From: Prorocentrum cordatum | Taxonomy: Eukaryota > Sar > Dinophyceae > Prorocentrales > Prorocentraceae | Reading direction: 5' to 3' | DNA length: 64,000 nucleotides | NCBI GenBank assembly: GCA_963575745.1 | Contig: CAUYUJ010012669.1 | Span: 448,501 to 512,500 of the forward strand | Shown: piece after piece, positions 25,570 through 37,610 of the stretch | Position numbering within the stretch: position 1 is the first letter of the stretch | Layout: every line of letters starts with the position of its first letter | The notes under the pieces: generated by a model | Seen by the model: only the letters and a program-made list of their open reading frames with translations | Told to the model about the DNA's origin: nothing | Databases searched by the model: none | Made by a program: the position numbers and the translations under genes

Positions 25570-25934
25570 TCTCCGCCATTCTGCCTGCCCGTGTGCACGC
25601 GTGGCCCCGCGTCCACGGTGTCAGGGCGTGGGGGCGGGGGGTGCCCCGTCCCTGCGCGCCGCGCTGCGGCCAAGCGCCCAACTGGCGGTCTGCCAAGCCG
25701 CCTAGCCACGTGTCCGCACGTCGCCTTTCTTGTTGGGGCCTTCTTCGTCACGCGGTCTGACACGTGAGATCTTCACAGTCTGTCCGCCGTCCGTAGCTTC
25801 AGACGCAATGCGCCGGGGGAGGGGGTCTCTGCCCGCCCTCGTATCCTAAGGCTGCACCGCCGCCAATAGTGTTTTGCGGGTTGTCGCACCGCAGTGCGCC
25901 TCGCGGACGGACCCTGGTCCGCCTACTTGTCCGG
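25570..25934 (+). other. LINE-B 3' untranslated region
   Basis: Almost identical to 11776-12141. It ends at the (TC)n tract. Confidence 0.8.
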
Positions 25935-25956
25935 TCTCTCTCTCTCTCTCTCTCTA

Positions 25957-26015
<59 letters not shown>

Positions 26016-26087
26016 ATGTCATTCATTCTCTCTGTCTGTCACTCTCGCTCTTGTTCCTTCTCTTTCTATATATATATATATATATAT
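25935..26087. repeat. (TC)n terminal tract of LINE-B and following (TA)n
   Basis: TC/CT repeat to about 26014, then CT-rich sequence and a (TA)n run at about 26068-26087. Copies A and B share nothing beyond the TC tract. Confidence 0.85.
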
Positions 26088-26159
26088 GCATCGAATTCTT
26101 GACGCTTCGCGCATCCCCGCCAGCCCATCCAAAAAACGATGCCCAGGCGAATTGAGGTG

Positions 26160-26790
26160 ATCAGGGAAGTGAGGGAGCATAAGAGCCTCCTACTAGGATG
26201 TCTCTTGAAAGTTGTTCTGGAGTCCTCTTGGAGCGTCTGGGGGATTCGTGGATGCCTCGGGGGGCTCTTGGGACCTCTTAAGTCTCGGGGGTATCTTGGG
26301 AGCTTATTGGAAGCGTTTTGGGCGCTTGTTGGGGCCGTCTGGGCGCCTCTTGGGGCCCTCTTCTCGGTGCACTCTTGAGGGGGTTTTCGGGGCGCTCTTG
26401 GGGCCATCTTGGAGAACATCGATCAAAGAAGGGGTATCCTTAATTACGCCCCCCCTCTTGGGGCTCTCTTGGGTTTCTCTTGGGGCTCTCTTGGGCCATC
26501 TTGGAGCCATCTTGAGGCCTCGGATGACCATCGGAAGCGAAAAAAGGCGAGAAAGCAAAACAACAAGTATTTCCCTTAGGTGTTTGAATGATTTTGGCCT
26601 CGTGGGGGCCACCTTGGGATGCTCTTTTGCCTCTTGGAGCCGTCTTGGGGCGGTCTCGGGGCCTCTTGGGGCATCTTCGGAGCCATCTGGGGGCAGCTTT
26701 AGGCTATCTTGAGCCATCTTAGAGCTCATCTTGGGCTCTCCGAGGCGCTCTTGGAGCCGTCTTGGGCCATCTTGGACGCCCCAACGCGTC
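26160..26790 (+). repeat. CTTGGG-rich dispersed repeat, copy 1
   Basis: Degenerate array of short TCTTGGGGCC-like units interrupted by a less repetitive block (GGAAGCGAAAA near 26535, then an A-rich stretch) that recurs in copies 2, 3 and 4. Long reading frames across it are by-products of the repeat. Confidence 0.75.
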
Positions 26791-27435
26791 GCGCCCCCCC
26801 CCAGGGGGGGGGTAGGGGGGGGGCAAGCCCCTCCCCGAAGGGGAAGAAGGAGGTTGGAAGAGGAAGCTCCTTAAAGCACCTACGCCCAGAGGGCTGGTGG
26901 GATTTCGATGATGATTAAGTTTTCGGGGGGCGTCTCGTTCCTTTTCCTGGGCCGTCGCCGTGGCTGGATTATCATCGGCTTGCTTCGAAAAAACCGTTCG
27001 ACCCCAGGGTGCGACACTTCGTCCGGGGGCGCGCGCGGCCCCGGGGCCCCGGTTGCACTCCCGCGACGAAGCGGTCCGATACACGACGGGATCGCTGTCG
27101 CAGGTCGCGGGCGGCGCGCAGAAGATCATCGGTCGGGCCGCGGGGAAGGGGGAAGCAGGGGGGAAGGGGGGGGGCGGGTGGGCTGCGACGAGGGCGCAGC
27201 GACAGTCAAAGCTGGCATCTACGTCAATGCCCCATCGCCCCCTAAAGAAGGTTTCGAGTCGGCACGTGGCGGGGCCTCCAACGCGAGAACATCACATACT
27301 CCCCAAGAAGAACGCGCCGCAACGAAGGACCAGTAATTTGATCCAACTGCGTTCCAGTGGGGGTTCAAGAATGCCCAGTGTGGCGTCAACACGCTATCGC
27401 GACCAACATCACTCACCATCAACATTAACGACCTG
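26791..27435. other. Interval without a recognised gene
   Basis: G- and C-homopolymer-rich sequence (26785-26830 and 27150-27180), then unique-looking GC-rich DNA. No coding signal or known motif was recognised. Confidence 0.5.
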
Positions 27436-27957
27436 ATGGTAATCACCATCATCACGCCGTCATCACCATCGCCAGCATCATCAGCATTATCGTCGCTGTC
27501 ATCACCGTACTCGTCGTCGTCGTCATCATCGCCATCACCAAACAACAAAGTTCTTTGCGCATTTCCCGGAGCTGGACTCGCACGCCCCGCGTTGACGTCC
27601 GCTGTGAGTCACGCCCAGAACGGGCCCCAGAGCACCAGAGCAGCAGCTCAAACTATCCAAGACAAGCACCGACGCTACCCGGCGGGCCGCGCCCCGTGGG
27701 GCATGCTGCCCCTCGCCCTGGAAACGGGCGGTCGGCACGGGCGCGCAGCCCTTCAGCACCTGCGGGAGCCCGCGCGCGGGGAGGCGGCCCTCCTGGGCGA
27801 GGAGGCCGCGCCTGCCGCCGCCAGCGCGCTGGCCAGCCGGTGGGGCACGGAGCTGAGCGTCGCCCTGCACAGGGCCACGGCGCGACAGCTCCGGTCCGCG
27901 CTGGGCGCCGACGGCGCCTGTCGCGCGGCGGAGCTCCGGGCCGCCGGGGCGGCGTAG
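27436..27957 (+). CDS. Unassigned coding-like segment
   Basis: An open frame whose second half (from about 27700) encodes a helix-prone Ala/Arg/Leu/Glu-rich sequence ending at a TAG at 27955-27957. The first part is Ser-rich and reflects TCA/TCG repeats. It could be the last exon of a host gene or chance coding in GC-rich DNA. No domain was recognised. Confidence 0.22.
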   Translation: MVITIITPSSPSPASSALSSLSSPYSSSSSSSPSPNNKVLCAFPGAGLARPALTSAVSHAQNGPQSTRAAAQTIQDKHRRYPAGRAPWGMLPLALETGGRHGRAALQHLREPARGEAALLGEEAAPAAASALASRWGTELSVALHRATARQLRSALGADGACRAAELRAAGAA

Positions 27958-28413
27958 CAGCGCCGCAGCTGGACCGGCCGCTGGCCGGAGGTCGCCTGCT
28001 CCTATAGGGTTCGTCGCCTTTTCCAACGTGCTCAGGGGGTGTGCCTAGAGTGTGGCGCAGAGGCTTTCTCTTTGGCACTTGCAGGAGGGGGAGATGGAGG
28101 ACGATCAGGGTCAGGAGCAGGACGAGGAGGAGGGTGCGGAGAAAGTGGAGCAGGAGGAGGCGGAAGAGGACGCGTAGCAGGAGGAGGGAAGAGAGGGCCA
28201 CGAGTAGCACTGCCGCGGAGGGGCACTCGGGACAGGGTGGAGTGGCGCGCGCGCCTGCCCCTGACCTCGGCGCACCGCGGCGAGCCGACCGGCGCGTGGG
28301 CCGCAGGCGCGCACGCGCGCTGCGGTCGCCGATCGGCGCAGCGGCCGCCCTGCGGGATCGATCGGTCGGTCGATCGGTCGCTCTTCCATTTCCTGTCCTC
28401 ATGAGCAACTTTT
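27958..28413. other. Purine-rich and GC-rich interval without a recognised gene
   Basis: Holds a GGAG-rich stretch (about 28085-28210) and a short CGATCGGT repeat near 28360-28380. Open frames on both strands are low-complexity. Confidence 0.5.
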
Positions 28414-29286
28414 CCCTGTCGCGCCCCGGAGCCTGTTTTTAGGGCGGGTCGGGCGTTTCGCCTGAGACTTCCTCACCACTTATGACTCTGAAGCTTAAAA
28501 TTTGGCAACCGCTTCGCAGATGGAGGGCGGGTCGTTTTCAAAATGTGGCTCTTTCTTTAGCGCAGCGCACGTTCGTTTTAAACGTTTGCAAGAGTTTCAC
28601 GGATTGAGGTGGGTCGTTTTTTGAAAATGTAACTCTCGCTTCAATGCGGCCCAATCAGTTATTAAACAGTTGCAATAATTTCACGGGTTGAGGGCGGCTC
28701 CTTTTTTAAATGTGGTTATCGCTTCAGCGCGGCGCATGTTCGTTTTAATCATTTGCAAGAGGTTCACGCGTTGAGGGCCGTTCCTTTTCGACATGTGGCT
28801 TTCGCCGTAGCGCGGCGCACATTCGTTCTACGGGTTCCCATCATCAACGTGCCAGAATGTGTGTTTTGAGCGGATTCTGGATCATGCTGGTGCAACGGTT
28901 ATGTTGATCTGCTGTGCTGAAGTTCCAAGAATGGCATTCTGGCGCGACTCAGGATTGTCAAAACGCATCAGTCAGGTTGATCCATGGCGTTGGAATCCCG
29001 AGAACAATGTTTTGGCATGTTCCAGGGTCTTCAAACGGTTGTCTTCCAAAGAGGTAGTTTCTTCAATGGAAATGAACCGCTGTAGGGGCCTATGAAGAGG
29101 GAGCTTAATTAGAGGGAGGGTTTATTTCAACATCGTTGATGCCTCTTTGGTTTACATTGGTCCTCTTCCTCCTCCTCATCCTCCTCCTCCTTCTCCTCCC
29201 CCTTTCATGTAACATCCCTATCCGACCCCTATTCCTACACCTCCTCCTCCTCCTCCTCCTCCTCCTCCTCCTCCTCCTCCTCCTCG
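28414..29286 (+). repeat. Dispersed repeat R2, + copy, with tandem units and (CTC)n end
   Basis: Starts near CCCTGTCGCGCCCCG, contains imperfect tandem units of roughly 85-90 bp (each with GCGGCGCA, CGTTTTAA, TTGCAAGAG and TCACGG-like segments, about 28500-28850), then a block around 28850-29110 and a (CTC)n tract to 29286. The same order is found in inverse orientation at 61835-62773. No coding capacity was recognised. Confidence 0.8.
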
Positions 29287-30800
29287 CTTACCCGAACCCT
29301 ATCCACATCCCAATCCCCATCTAGACCTCCATCTCACCCCCCCAGTTGGGGATATACCCCTGGAGCCCCGAAGGAAACGGCTTATATCCCCGTCAAGGTT
29401 TACAAATCGGGCAGTTCGGACCCAGGCCACTCCCATAGGGGATAAGGTCTGTTAAACGATACTCATCGTTCAGTTTCGGTAGCAATTCACGGGAGCCTTG
29501 TATACCGTCGTAATTATGTGTTTAGAGTGTACTAGCGTGGCTCAGCATCTGCTAGTCGATGAGATCGTGCCGTTTTTGCGTCGTTTAGCGTCGATTTAGC
29601 GTCGATTATGCAGCGTCGATGCGTCGATTCGCAAAAGCCGGCCAGATGGTATGGAAGGCTCCCATGAGTTGCCGCAGAATTCGCGCATTCAGAGGGCACC
29701 CGCCCAAACAAGTCGACTGAGGAACGCTACACGAGTTGACTCGACGTTGGCATACGAGTGTGCCGGTGCAGTCCCCCTTGGTTTCGCCAGATACATTCGC
29801 TCGTGGTTCCGCCCGCTGGCACTCGGAATACGATGCCGCCCGCATCCGTCGAGTGCCAAAGCAGCGTTCTCTCAAGGGCGTCTCGCTAGAAAGATGTTTC
29901 TGTCAATCCTCGACTCAACGACATGGGCTCTGCCTGGATTGCCCAGCTGAACGGCAGCGGACTGCATCTTCTATACTGCTGCCAGTTTTCTGTCCTCGCT
30001 TCTCGGATCGCCTTCTTTCCCTTGCCCGCCCTTCTCTTGCTAGCCGGTGCCGCTCCACACGGGCTCTTCTTTGCAGATGTTGGGCCTCCTCCTCCTCCTC
30101 CCCATCCTCCTGCACTCTCGACGGACACGCCGTCTCCTCCTCCCCTCCGTCCTGTTCTCTCCCCCCCTTTTCCTTCTTCCTCCTACCCCACCCTCTCGGG
30201 TCGGACGAAAGGGGGGGGGCAGGGTAGAGTTGCGACATCTGTTGCATGCAGCTGTTTTCGGCCCCACCGCCGGGCGCCTCCCTCGACACACTGGCGCCAG
30301 GAGGCGCACCCCACCTTCGTCCAGCCGACTCTTCCTCCTCCTCCCCCTCCTCCTCCTCCTCCTCCTCCTTCCCTCGTGCATTCAGAATCAGACCCATCCA
30401 CCACGTCGGAACAGATGCGAACACCGCAGCCCTGTCGCGTCGGTCCCTCCTTGCCCTCGGCAGGCCGCCGAGATGATTTCGCATTTTTCGGGTGGCTCTC
30501 TCTTGGCTCCCGCCAATCCATAATCGAAGGGGCTGCAAAAGGGCCCCCAAACACCACCGACCACCTCTACCCCACACCTGTAGGGCGGAGCCCAAAGGCC
30601 AGGACCGCCATACAAGCGCAGGGCAGAGGCCCAGGTGCCTGGCTGCCCCCAGCCACCACCCGCAGGCAATGGCCAAGTCCGCCGCCCGCCCACAGCGAAG
30701 GGGCGAGCACGCACAGACAAATAAAACGAAATGAGTGTGAATGTGGAAAATAACAACTAATTAGAGGTAACGCAACTGGCCCCACCACTCGCCACCAGGG
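29287..30800. other. Interval without a recognised gene
   Basis: Contains short GCGTCGATT repeats (29578-29625) and CTC/CCT-rich tracts (30085-30200 and 30320-30370). The open frames spanning 29.9-30.75 kb on both strands are Pro/Ser- or Gly/Glu-rich and follow the repeats, so I do not call them genes. Confidence 0.5.
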
Positions 30801-31117
30801 TCCTCTTCTGGGCGAGCCAGGGGCCAAGGGCGCGGCATGTGCAGGCCCTTAGGCCATGGGCACTTGCCATTCAGAATATGATATTTCTGTTGCTTGAAAA
30901 CCTTCTCGCAAGGCTCTCCGATTTTTCGGGGAAGGCCCGAAGTGTAGGCCCCGCATCGAATGCACAAAACGGAGGGTACACTAGTCTCTACAATTCTGCA
31001 CACGTGAAGGCTGTGCGGGGGAGAGACTTCTAATTCAACCACCTGCCTGAGGTTGGGGGTCAGGGCGGCACACGCACTCTTTGGGTTCTTATGGCGGAGG
31101 ACGCGGGCACACTTGAC

Positions 31118-32274
31118 TCACCTCCACGCCGAACCAGTCCAGAGCACTCGGTGAGGGCGGCCACTGGAGACAGCCATCGGACGAGGGACGGTTGGATTAC
31201 GGGCTAAATCACCGAACAATTCTTTAGCTTTCGGGAGTTCTAGGAGAATATTGGCCTTACCTAAAGCTATTTCCTCCCAGCCTGCCAGACACACTTCGTA
31301 CTTATTGATATCCTGGAGAACATCGGGCTGATGACGTTTCGCACCATCTTTAGCCAACTCATCGGCCTTGTCGTTGCCCGGTTGGTGGCGCAGGGCTACC
31401 CCCGTGAGCTCGCCCTTCACATGGGCCTTGACTTTTTTCAGACACCACTGAGGAACTGCTGAACGATCCTGGGCACGCCATACTTTGACAGCGGACTGGC
31501 ACCTGTATTAGCCTTCCAAGGATCACGGTAACCTTCTAGAAGCGCTTCGCAATCAATGCGAATCACATACTCGACCCCGTCGGGGTCGTCCTCCTCTTCT
31601 GGCTCGAGGTGTGTGAGACCAGATAGGAGCGCATACACTTCTCCCAATTCCGAGTTCTGGGGAAGGAAAGCAGGAACATTCCCATATATGCCTCTGATGA
31701 ATCCTCCCTCCTCGTTGACAGAAACAAAACCCCACCCAGCTCTAGAAACATAATCGTAAGTACCAACAGACCAAGGCCAATCGCTGTAAAGAAACTCGTT
31801 ATTGTTGAAACGGAACGGCTCGATGGGCCCGTCAGGGCCGAGGAAAAATATGGTTCCTTCCCAGGGAGGTTCGTGCAGCTCGTTCGGCACAGGGAGCCAC
31901 GGACAATTGAAACATGGATCCTCGGGTCCTGCCTCCAGTCCTGCTGCGGCCCACTCGGCAGGTAGATGCTTGGCTCGACGGTCGGCCAGTGCGGGGCATG
32001 CAAAACACCTGTGCCAGACTCCGTCAATGGCGCCGTGCACTCCGTCTCGGCAGAAAGGGCAGAGCGGCTTCAGTTGGTAGCCCCACTTGTGCAAGCGACT
32101 AGCCGTCACGAAAGACCGTGTGAACTCTTGCTTCATCGCACGTTGTTGGGGCTTGCTAGGACGCTTTGAGTTCCAGAAGGGCCTAGGGGGGTTGCCCCAG
32201 AGGCCCCGCTCCAATATCTCAGACTCTCGCTCGTGTTCACAGTCTTTAAGCCTGGCCTGCACACTCTGCTTCAC
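31118..32274 (-). pseudogene. LINE-2 zinc finger and RNase H, frameshifted
   Basis: Residues near 32055-31980 form a CPFC...H...CFACP finger like those after RT in many LINEs. RNase H-like sequence follows: RAGWGFVSVN, SELGEVYALL (Glu), VIRIDCEALL (Asp), then a stop at 31438. The last part, HQPGNDKADELAKDGA (Asp, about 31375-31330), lies in another frame from 31420 and ends at 31118. The pieces together match a cellular-type RNase H broken by one frameshift. Confidence 0.75.
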
Positions 32275-32490
32275 GCACTCCGTACCTCGGTCCCTGACGA
32301 ATTATTTACAAACTGAAACATATGGTATAGCAGAAAGAACACCTGGAGAACCGTCACGCGTTGGAGAACCGTCACGCGTTGTAAAAATCCCAGGACCACG
32401 AATTGACCATCCTGCTCTGGAAACCCATTGAAGCATATCCCCCAGAGATCCCCAGGCCAGACAGTTCCAAGACGCTTTCGGTCGTATCTT

Positions 32491-34046
32491 CTAGAAGCGG
32501 TGAACCTCGTTAACCAGCTTGACCAGGTCCCCAACAGCAACGCAGCCCCCAGGCCGAAGTTCAGATCGCCAGCACTCGTTCGCAAACCGAGTTAAGGTAG
32601 CGCCTGCATGCTTGATCGGGCACTTGCTAGGCTCCAAGGCTAGGGCGAGGTTGAGGTCCGCAACGCACGTGGTGAGACTCAAAAAGCCTGCAGCTTGTGA
32701 CCTGAGCTTCCTAATCTCGCGGGCGTTCACCCCGCCACCTCCTCAACGTAAGTCGTGGCTGGTTCAACTAAACAAAACCAAGTCTTGGCCCTGGGTCCCG
32801 TTGGGTTTTTCAAAGTCCGAATCTTGGCTAGACGCTGTCTCCCTTTCCTCCACCTCTCCTTCCGCGTGGCCTCGGCCTTGGAAATGGATTTGGTCTTGCT
32901 AGGCGCTAAGTCCACGCCCAGGTAGATGATGGAATGATTCAACTCGCCAGCGTACTGGCCCAACTGGCTCTGCGCGAGCTCGACAAGCTCAGCGCTGGCG
33001 CCAGTGATCGCAAACTTGTCGGAGGCAAAGCTTAAGTTGAAGTGAGAAGACAGCTGCTCTACCAGGAATGCCATAGCCAGGCCCATACTCCGTACACAAT
33101 TGCTGCTACAACGATCGTACATGTTCAACGAGAAATCATCTATGTGCACGGCTAGCGCGGGTCCGAAACTGAGCTCCAGGAAACGATTCACCGTGGGTAT
33201 GCAGTAGCATGTTATTTCGAACGTAGCGGTACGACTACCAGCCACGATTCTTTGCCCAGTGTCCACCTCCTCCGAAACCATCCCTTCAATACTCAATACA
33301 CGTGCCCACTTATATGTGTGAATAGCAAATCGTACAGTGGAGAGGGGATCCAGCCAATCCGCGCATGCGAGTACAATTTGCGGATGTCGCGCGTGTTCAG
33401 AACATTGCTTAAGGTCGCCGAGTACAGTTAAAGCTGCTTGACGACTTGCTGCAGCTAGATATCCTCGAATCTGTTGCCTCCAAACCGCGCCAGGTGCACT
33501 GCGGCCAGGGGCCATCGAGAATTCACCTCGATCGGAAACTTTATTTTGCCATTATTTGCAGTGCCTAGGGTGCCATCTAGAGGTCATTCTGATGAGGCTC
33601 TGAAAGAATCCGATCGGGCGCCTGCCTGACACGGGCTTCTGGAACAAGGCCACTGCGAGCTTGTGCATCCAGATCGCCGTGGAGCCTTGCACGGTCATGA
33701 GGCCCATGGCCAGGCTGAGGACTGCAAGAGCAGGGCGGCTAAAAAGATGGTAATGACGAGGATGACATCCATCGGCTGCAATTGTCGAGCGTTTTAAACT
33801 TTTACTCAAAGCCGCTATTTCTCCAGGGTCGGGAGGTTTCGGAATGATCTTGTCGGGGGGCCACTCGATCTCCTCATTCTCCTCCTTCTGATCCTCTCCC
33901 CATGCCTTCCTCCATTTCTGGACCTCATCCAAAAGCTGGCTGGTGAGACGCGACGCGTGCATGCCGTCGTCCGTCGGGGGCATGGCCTGGCGCTTGTCGC
34001 CCGCCACCTTCGTGTAGGCGTGAGCCCACTTCGCTCCGCCTGACAA
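32491..34046 (-). pseudogene. LINE-2 reverse transcriptase, broken
   Basis: 34046-33552 encodes the RT fingers (KSLKRSTIAADGCHPRHY). 33515-32727 holds the palm with VHIDDFSLNM, where IDD replaces the usual xADD at motif C (about 33150), and YLGVDLAPSKT (about 32930). 32730-32491 continues in a third frame. At least two frame changes and one stop lie inside, so it is inactive. Confidence 0.75.
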
Positions 34047-34065
34047 CGCCTCCGAGCACTAGTAT

Positions 34066-35420
34066 TCATTTCTGAGCTTTTTCATGTTTCCCACGGGGGA
34101 GATAGGTGGAGGCCATGAACGAAGCACGATGATGAAGCGCTAAGAGTGACCCCGCACGTGCCTCCAGGATATCCACGGCGCCCGGGGCCTGGCGAGGAGA
34201 AACTGTCTCGCGGAGTAGGCCAGTCCACAATTCTGAGCCGCCAGGGAAGTGGTAAATGCCTCCCGCCCTCGTCACTGACCAAGTCGAGCGAAACAAACTT
34301 CTAAAGTAATCTGAAATCTCCAGGTACTTTCCGCTCCGAAGTAGACTGTCTAGCTCATGGGTCCTTTGAGACAGCCAATGCATAGCACGATACGGGCTCC
34401 TGGTAGGGGACCTCTTGGTGCACAGCAGGTCGCCTATGGGGATCTCCTGAGTCGTATGTGGGCTTCCTCCTCGAGCTCCTTGAGGGCGGCATTGCAGGGC
34501 CCCCTGAAGTTCATCCCAAGACCTATTGCACCACTTAGAGTAGTTAGTGTCCAGGCCTTCTTGAAGCCCTCGATATTCTTCAGGCCGAGGGAGGCGACAA
34601 CCTTCGGGAGCCCGCAGAGGCTGAAGGAGACGATCGAGGTTGTCCACCAGATCTTGGTAGTCTGGAGGCTCAGGAGCTGGGCCCACAGGTAGGTCTACTG
34701 GGAGCTTTGCATACTGGACCCAGCGGCGCACCGTGAGCTTGTCTAAGTCGGTCTTAAAGCTCAGGCACACCGGTCTGCGCGGTTGCAAATCTGAGTTCAG
34801 ATCAGTCTTGGCCGTGCCGATACAAGGCAGCAAAGCCTTCGCCACTAGGAAGTAGTCGTAGCACCGACCAGGCGTCGCCGACATACAAGTTGCAGCTTGC
34901 GACGGCATCGCCAGCTGCGCGTTCATCTTGTAGGGCGCGAAGCCCTCCTGAAACACGTTGGGCTCTAAGTTGTGGCCACAGCCAGCGATAAAAGGAAGAG
35001 AGTGGTGCAGCACGCTGTCCCCCAACTGCTTGGCCATGTGCAGGTTGGTCTGGCCAAGGCCCTCGTCATCCTTCCAGTGGCCGCAGTACACTGAAACCAC
35101 GCCCAACACTCTGGTTTTGAAAAATGCCTGAGTTAATATGTGCGGGGCGAGCGGTTGATCATAGCCTAGAGCTCGCCAGGCAGCAAGGCGTGCACGGAAC
35201 AAGATCGCGATTCCACTGCTGCGGCCACCCTTGGCTGCGATGGCGCATGGAGCCCAGAGCGACTTCCAGCCCAACTTGCGAGCCTTTTCGCGCTCGTCCC
35301 ACATCGCTCGACCTTAATTATTTGTTTCTTGTACAAGTACTATGTGAGCCTCACTCCCAAGAGTGTACGACTTTGTAGAATATCAGCTGTTAGCATTGAT
35401 AGCGAGGATCTGCAAGCCGC
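34066..35420 (-). pseudogene. LINE-2 APE endonuclease, broken
   Basis: The N-terminal motifs lie just before the long frame: LQILAINANS near 35415-35385 and IVLVQET near 35330, each followed by a stop. The frame starting at 35304 continues with SSGIAILFRA, GVVSVYCG, FIAGCGHN in place of GDFN, and a CYDYFLVAK motif. The missing Asp/Asn residues at the GDFN position suggest loss of activity. A Glu/Arg/Leu-rich linker toward the RT follows. Confidence 0.7.
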
Positions 35421-35446
35421 CGCGGGAGTACCGCGTCTGCTGCGGG

Positions 35447-36599
35447 TTACCCATGCGGCAGCCTGGCACCCGCCGCCGCAGCCTCCCCCTCGTTCCTGCG
35501 CTTGGCTGCGTTGGCAGCCGCCTCCTCGGCTGGGCGCCTGCCCGCCAAGGGGGCAGGGGGCATGGGCGCGTCGGCAGCCGCTGCTGCTGCCTCCTCTCCT
35601 GCACCTCTGGCCGCCGCCGCTTCCTCGGGAGCTGCCGCCGCCTCTGCTTCAGCTTCGGCTTCTTCACGTTGAGGTGCTTCTCCCTCTGGCGCTGCACGGC
35701 TGCTGCCCGCAGCGCCGCTGAACTCCATGCCGCGAAGGTGCGCCGCGAACGCTGCCGTGGGCGCCGCCAACTGCTCCGTGAGGTCATCGGGGAGGCTGTT
35801 GTGCAGGAAACTCATTCTGTTGAGGCACGCCTGAGCTGTGTCGATCGGCCCACTCTGCGCCATAGCCATGATCGCTGCCCCTTCGCCTGCTGGGAGAGCC
35901 AACCCTGGAGGCAACTGCGACATGTAAGGATCCTGGAGAGCAGACTCCTGCTCTCGCAAGAGGTTGTAGACCTTTAGCTCCAGCTCCGACTTCGTGATCT
36001 TCGCCGCCTCAATGTCGGCGATGAGTAGCGCGCGCTCCACCTCGAGGTCGTCGAGGCTCTGCTGCTGCTTCTCTATGTGCCCAGACTGCTGCTCGAGCTG
36101 CTGCTGGGCTTTATGCAACTTGGTGTAGATCGCATGTGTCATCTTGCTCTCAGTTCTGTCAGCATCGCGGTCAAGACGAAGTTGTGCCATAACTCCCTCG
36201 AGGGCCGTCATCGCCTGTACAGTTCGGGCCTCATCCCGACCCTCTGCCTTTCACCCCATCCCTCTCAAGAGGTCCAGAGACTGCTGCAGCTTGAGGATCC
36301 GCGGGCCCGTCTTCTTCTCATCGGTGGTCAAATTGGGCTTCGCCCCTGGAGCCGCCGCGTCTGGACGTCCAGGATCCGCTGGTGGTGAAGCATCCCAGTG
36401 CCTTCCGCACTGCCAGCACCACTGGTGACGAAGGCTGACACTGGCAGAACAATACTCGCAACTCCATGAGAAAGACTGCGCCTCCTGAGGCGGTGGCGGC
36501 GGCGGCGTCTTGGACTTGGCTGGGGCCTTGCCCTTGCCTTTGCCCTGGCCTCCATGGGCCTGGCCGCCTTTCCGCCCGCCTTTACCTCGGCCTCCCATC
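35447..36599 (-). pseudogene. LINE-2 ORF1, zinc ribbon and coiled coil with in-frame TGA
   Basis: The ATG at 36599 (MGGRGKGG) opens a basic Gly/Lys-rich N-terminus, a Pro run, and a zinc ribbon CEYC...CWQC (about 36455-36395). A TGA at 36251-36253 interrupts, but the same frame continues with a clear coiled coil (LRLDRDADRTESKM to LEVERALLIADIEAAK, about 36190-35990) and an Ala/Glu-rich tail ending at 35447. The coiled coil would drive oligomerisation of the RNA-binding ORF1 protein. The TGA makes this copy defective unless read through. Confidence 0.65.
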
Positions 36600-37560
36600 G
36601 CGTAACAGAAGAAACGGAGGTAGGGTGCGTTCTCCTTGCGGCCCTGCTTTGGCCCAGGTCGGAAGTGCAGGGGGATGCTGGAAGGCTCTATGCCACTCGA
36701 GCCCTCACCCCTCTCGAGCGAGAGGGAAATGGCTTGAGCCAGGGCTACGGATGATGTCGCACTCCCTCCCTCGTGCTCCTCCTCTCCCGCGTCGCGCCCT
36801 GGCTCCTCACCCTTCTGGGCCTCTCCGCTCCGAGGGGGCCGCACGCCCCGCTGCCGCTTCTTCGCGCTAGCTCGGGAGGCCTCGCGCCTTGACCTCCCTG
36901 GCCCTCCTCGTTCCCCACCTCCGCCTCCCCGTGGATGCGGAGAAGGCGGAGGCGGAGGAGGCGGAGGCGGAGGCGGAGGCGGAGGCGGAGAAGGCCGAGG
37001 CGGAGGAGGAGGAGGAGGAGGAGGAGAAGGAGGAGCAGGAGGGCCTCTACTTCCCCCGTCTGCACAAGCCTCTCTGGCCAGCTTTCGGCTTCGATTCGGG
37101 TAACAGGCCCCTGTCGTCGTCCCCCGTCCCTCCCCCTTCCTTCGTCCTGCTCCACTGCTCTCCGCCCTCCCTCGCTCCCCCACGGTAAGGTGCCAGGACT
37201 GGCCATGTCTTGCGGGCAACCTACCCATCACACCTTTGACACCTGGAAGCTGATCTTGGGAGGTAAGCGTCTGAAGTTGCTTAAGAGTCAAGGGGTGACT
37301 ATCACGACGGGTCTATGGTCTGCACGTTAATTCATCCTAACCGAAGTCCTTACTACCAAATCCTTCCCTTCTTCTTCCCCTCCCTCTTCCGATGTCGCTC
37401 TTCCCCCGAGCGTTTCACCCCTTCGCTCCCCTGATCCCTCCTCCTACCCCTGCTCCGCCACGGTCCCTCTCTCCGCCTCCCTCCCCTTCGTCCTCCTCGC
37501 CCTTGTCGTCGTTGCATCCGGGGCCAAAATTGACCGACGCCGTCTGTCGTGATGTTCGTC
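36600..37560. other. Interval with purine-rich minisatellite, no clear gene
   Basis: A (GGCGGAG)n-like tract lies at about 36940-37040. The minus-strand frame over it gives a polyproline protein that I take as repeat-derived. CT-rich sequence fills 37360-37500. No functional feature was recognised. Confidence 0.5.
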
Positions 37561-37610
37561 ACGACGCGAGGGGGCCTGGGGTTCGAGGCATGCATTCCCC
37601 GGCCTGGCAG

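Larger units (their letters stand above)
12176..26014 (+). mobile_element. LINE-B, apparently complete giant APE-type LINE with RNase H
   Basis: A non-LTR retrotransposon of about 13.8 kb with a 7.7-kb ORF1, an overlapping 5.7-kb ORF2, a 3'UTR and a (TC)n tail. Its 3' part is repeated as LINE-A immediately upstream in the same orientation. No internal stop breaks ORF1 or ORF2. The length is roughly twice that of typical LINEs, mostly because of ORF1. The target duplication could not be recognised because both ends lie in or next to TC-rich repeats. Confidence 0.85.
31118..36599 (-). mobile_element. LINE-2, decayed APE-type LINE with RNase H
   Basis: Minus-strand order from 36.6 to 31.1 kb: zinc-ribbon/coiled-coil ORF1, endonuclease, RT, zinc finger, RNase H. 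Multiple stops and frameshifts separate the pieces. Neither end nor a target duplication could be fixed. The region upstream of ORF1 (to about 37.3 kb) may belong to it. Confidence 0.8.

Noticed and set aside
36600-37291. Polyproline N-terminal extension of LINE-2 ORF1
   Set aside because: Translation of a GGCGGAG minisatellite; the ATG at 36599 gives a more plausible start.
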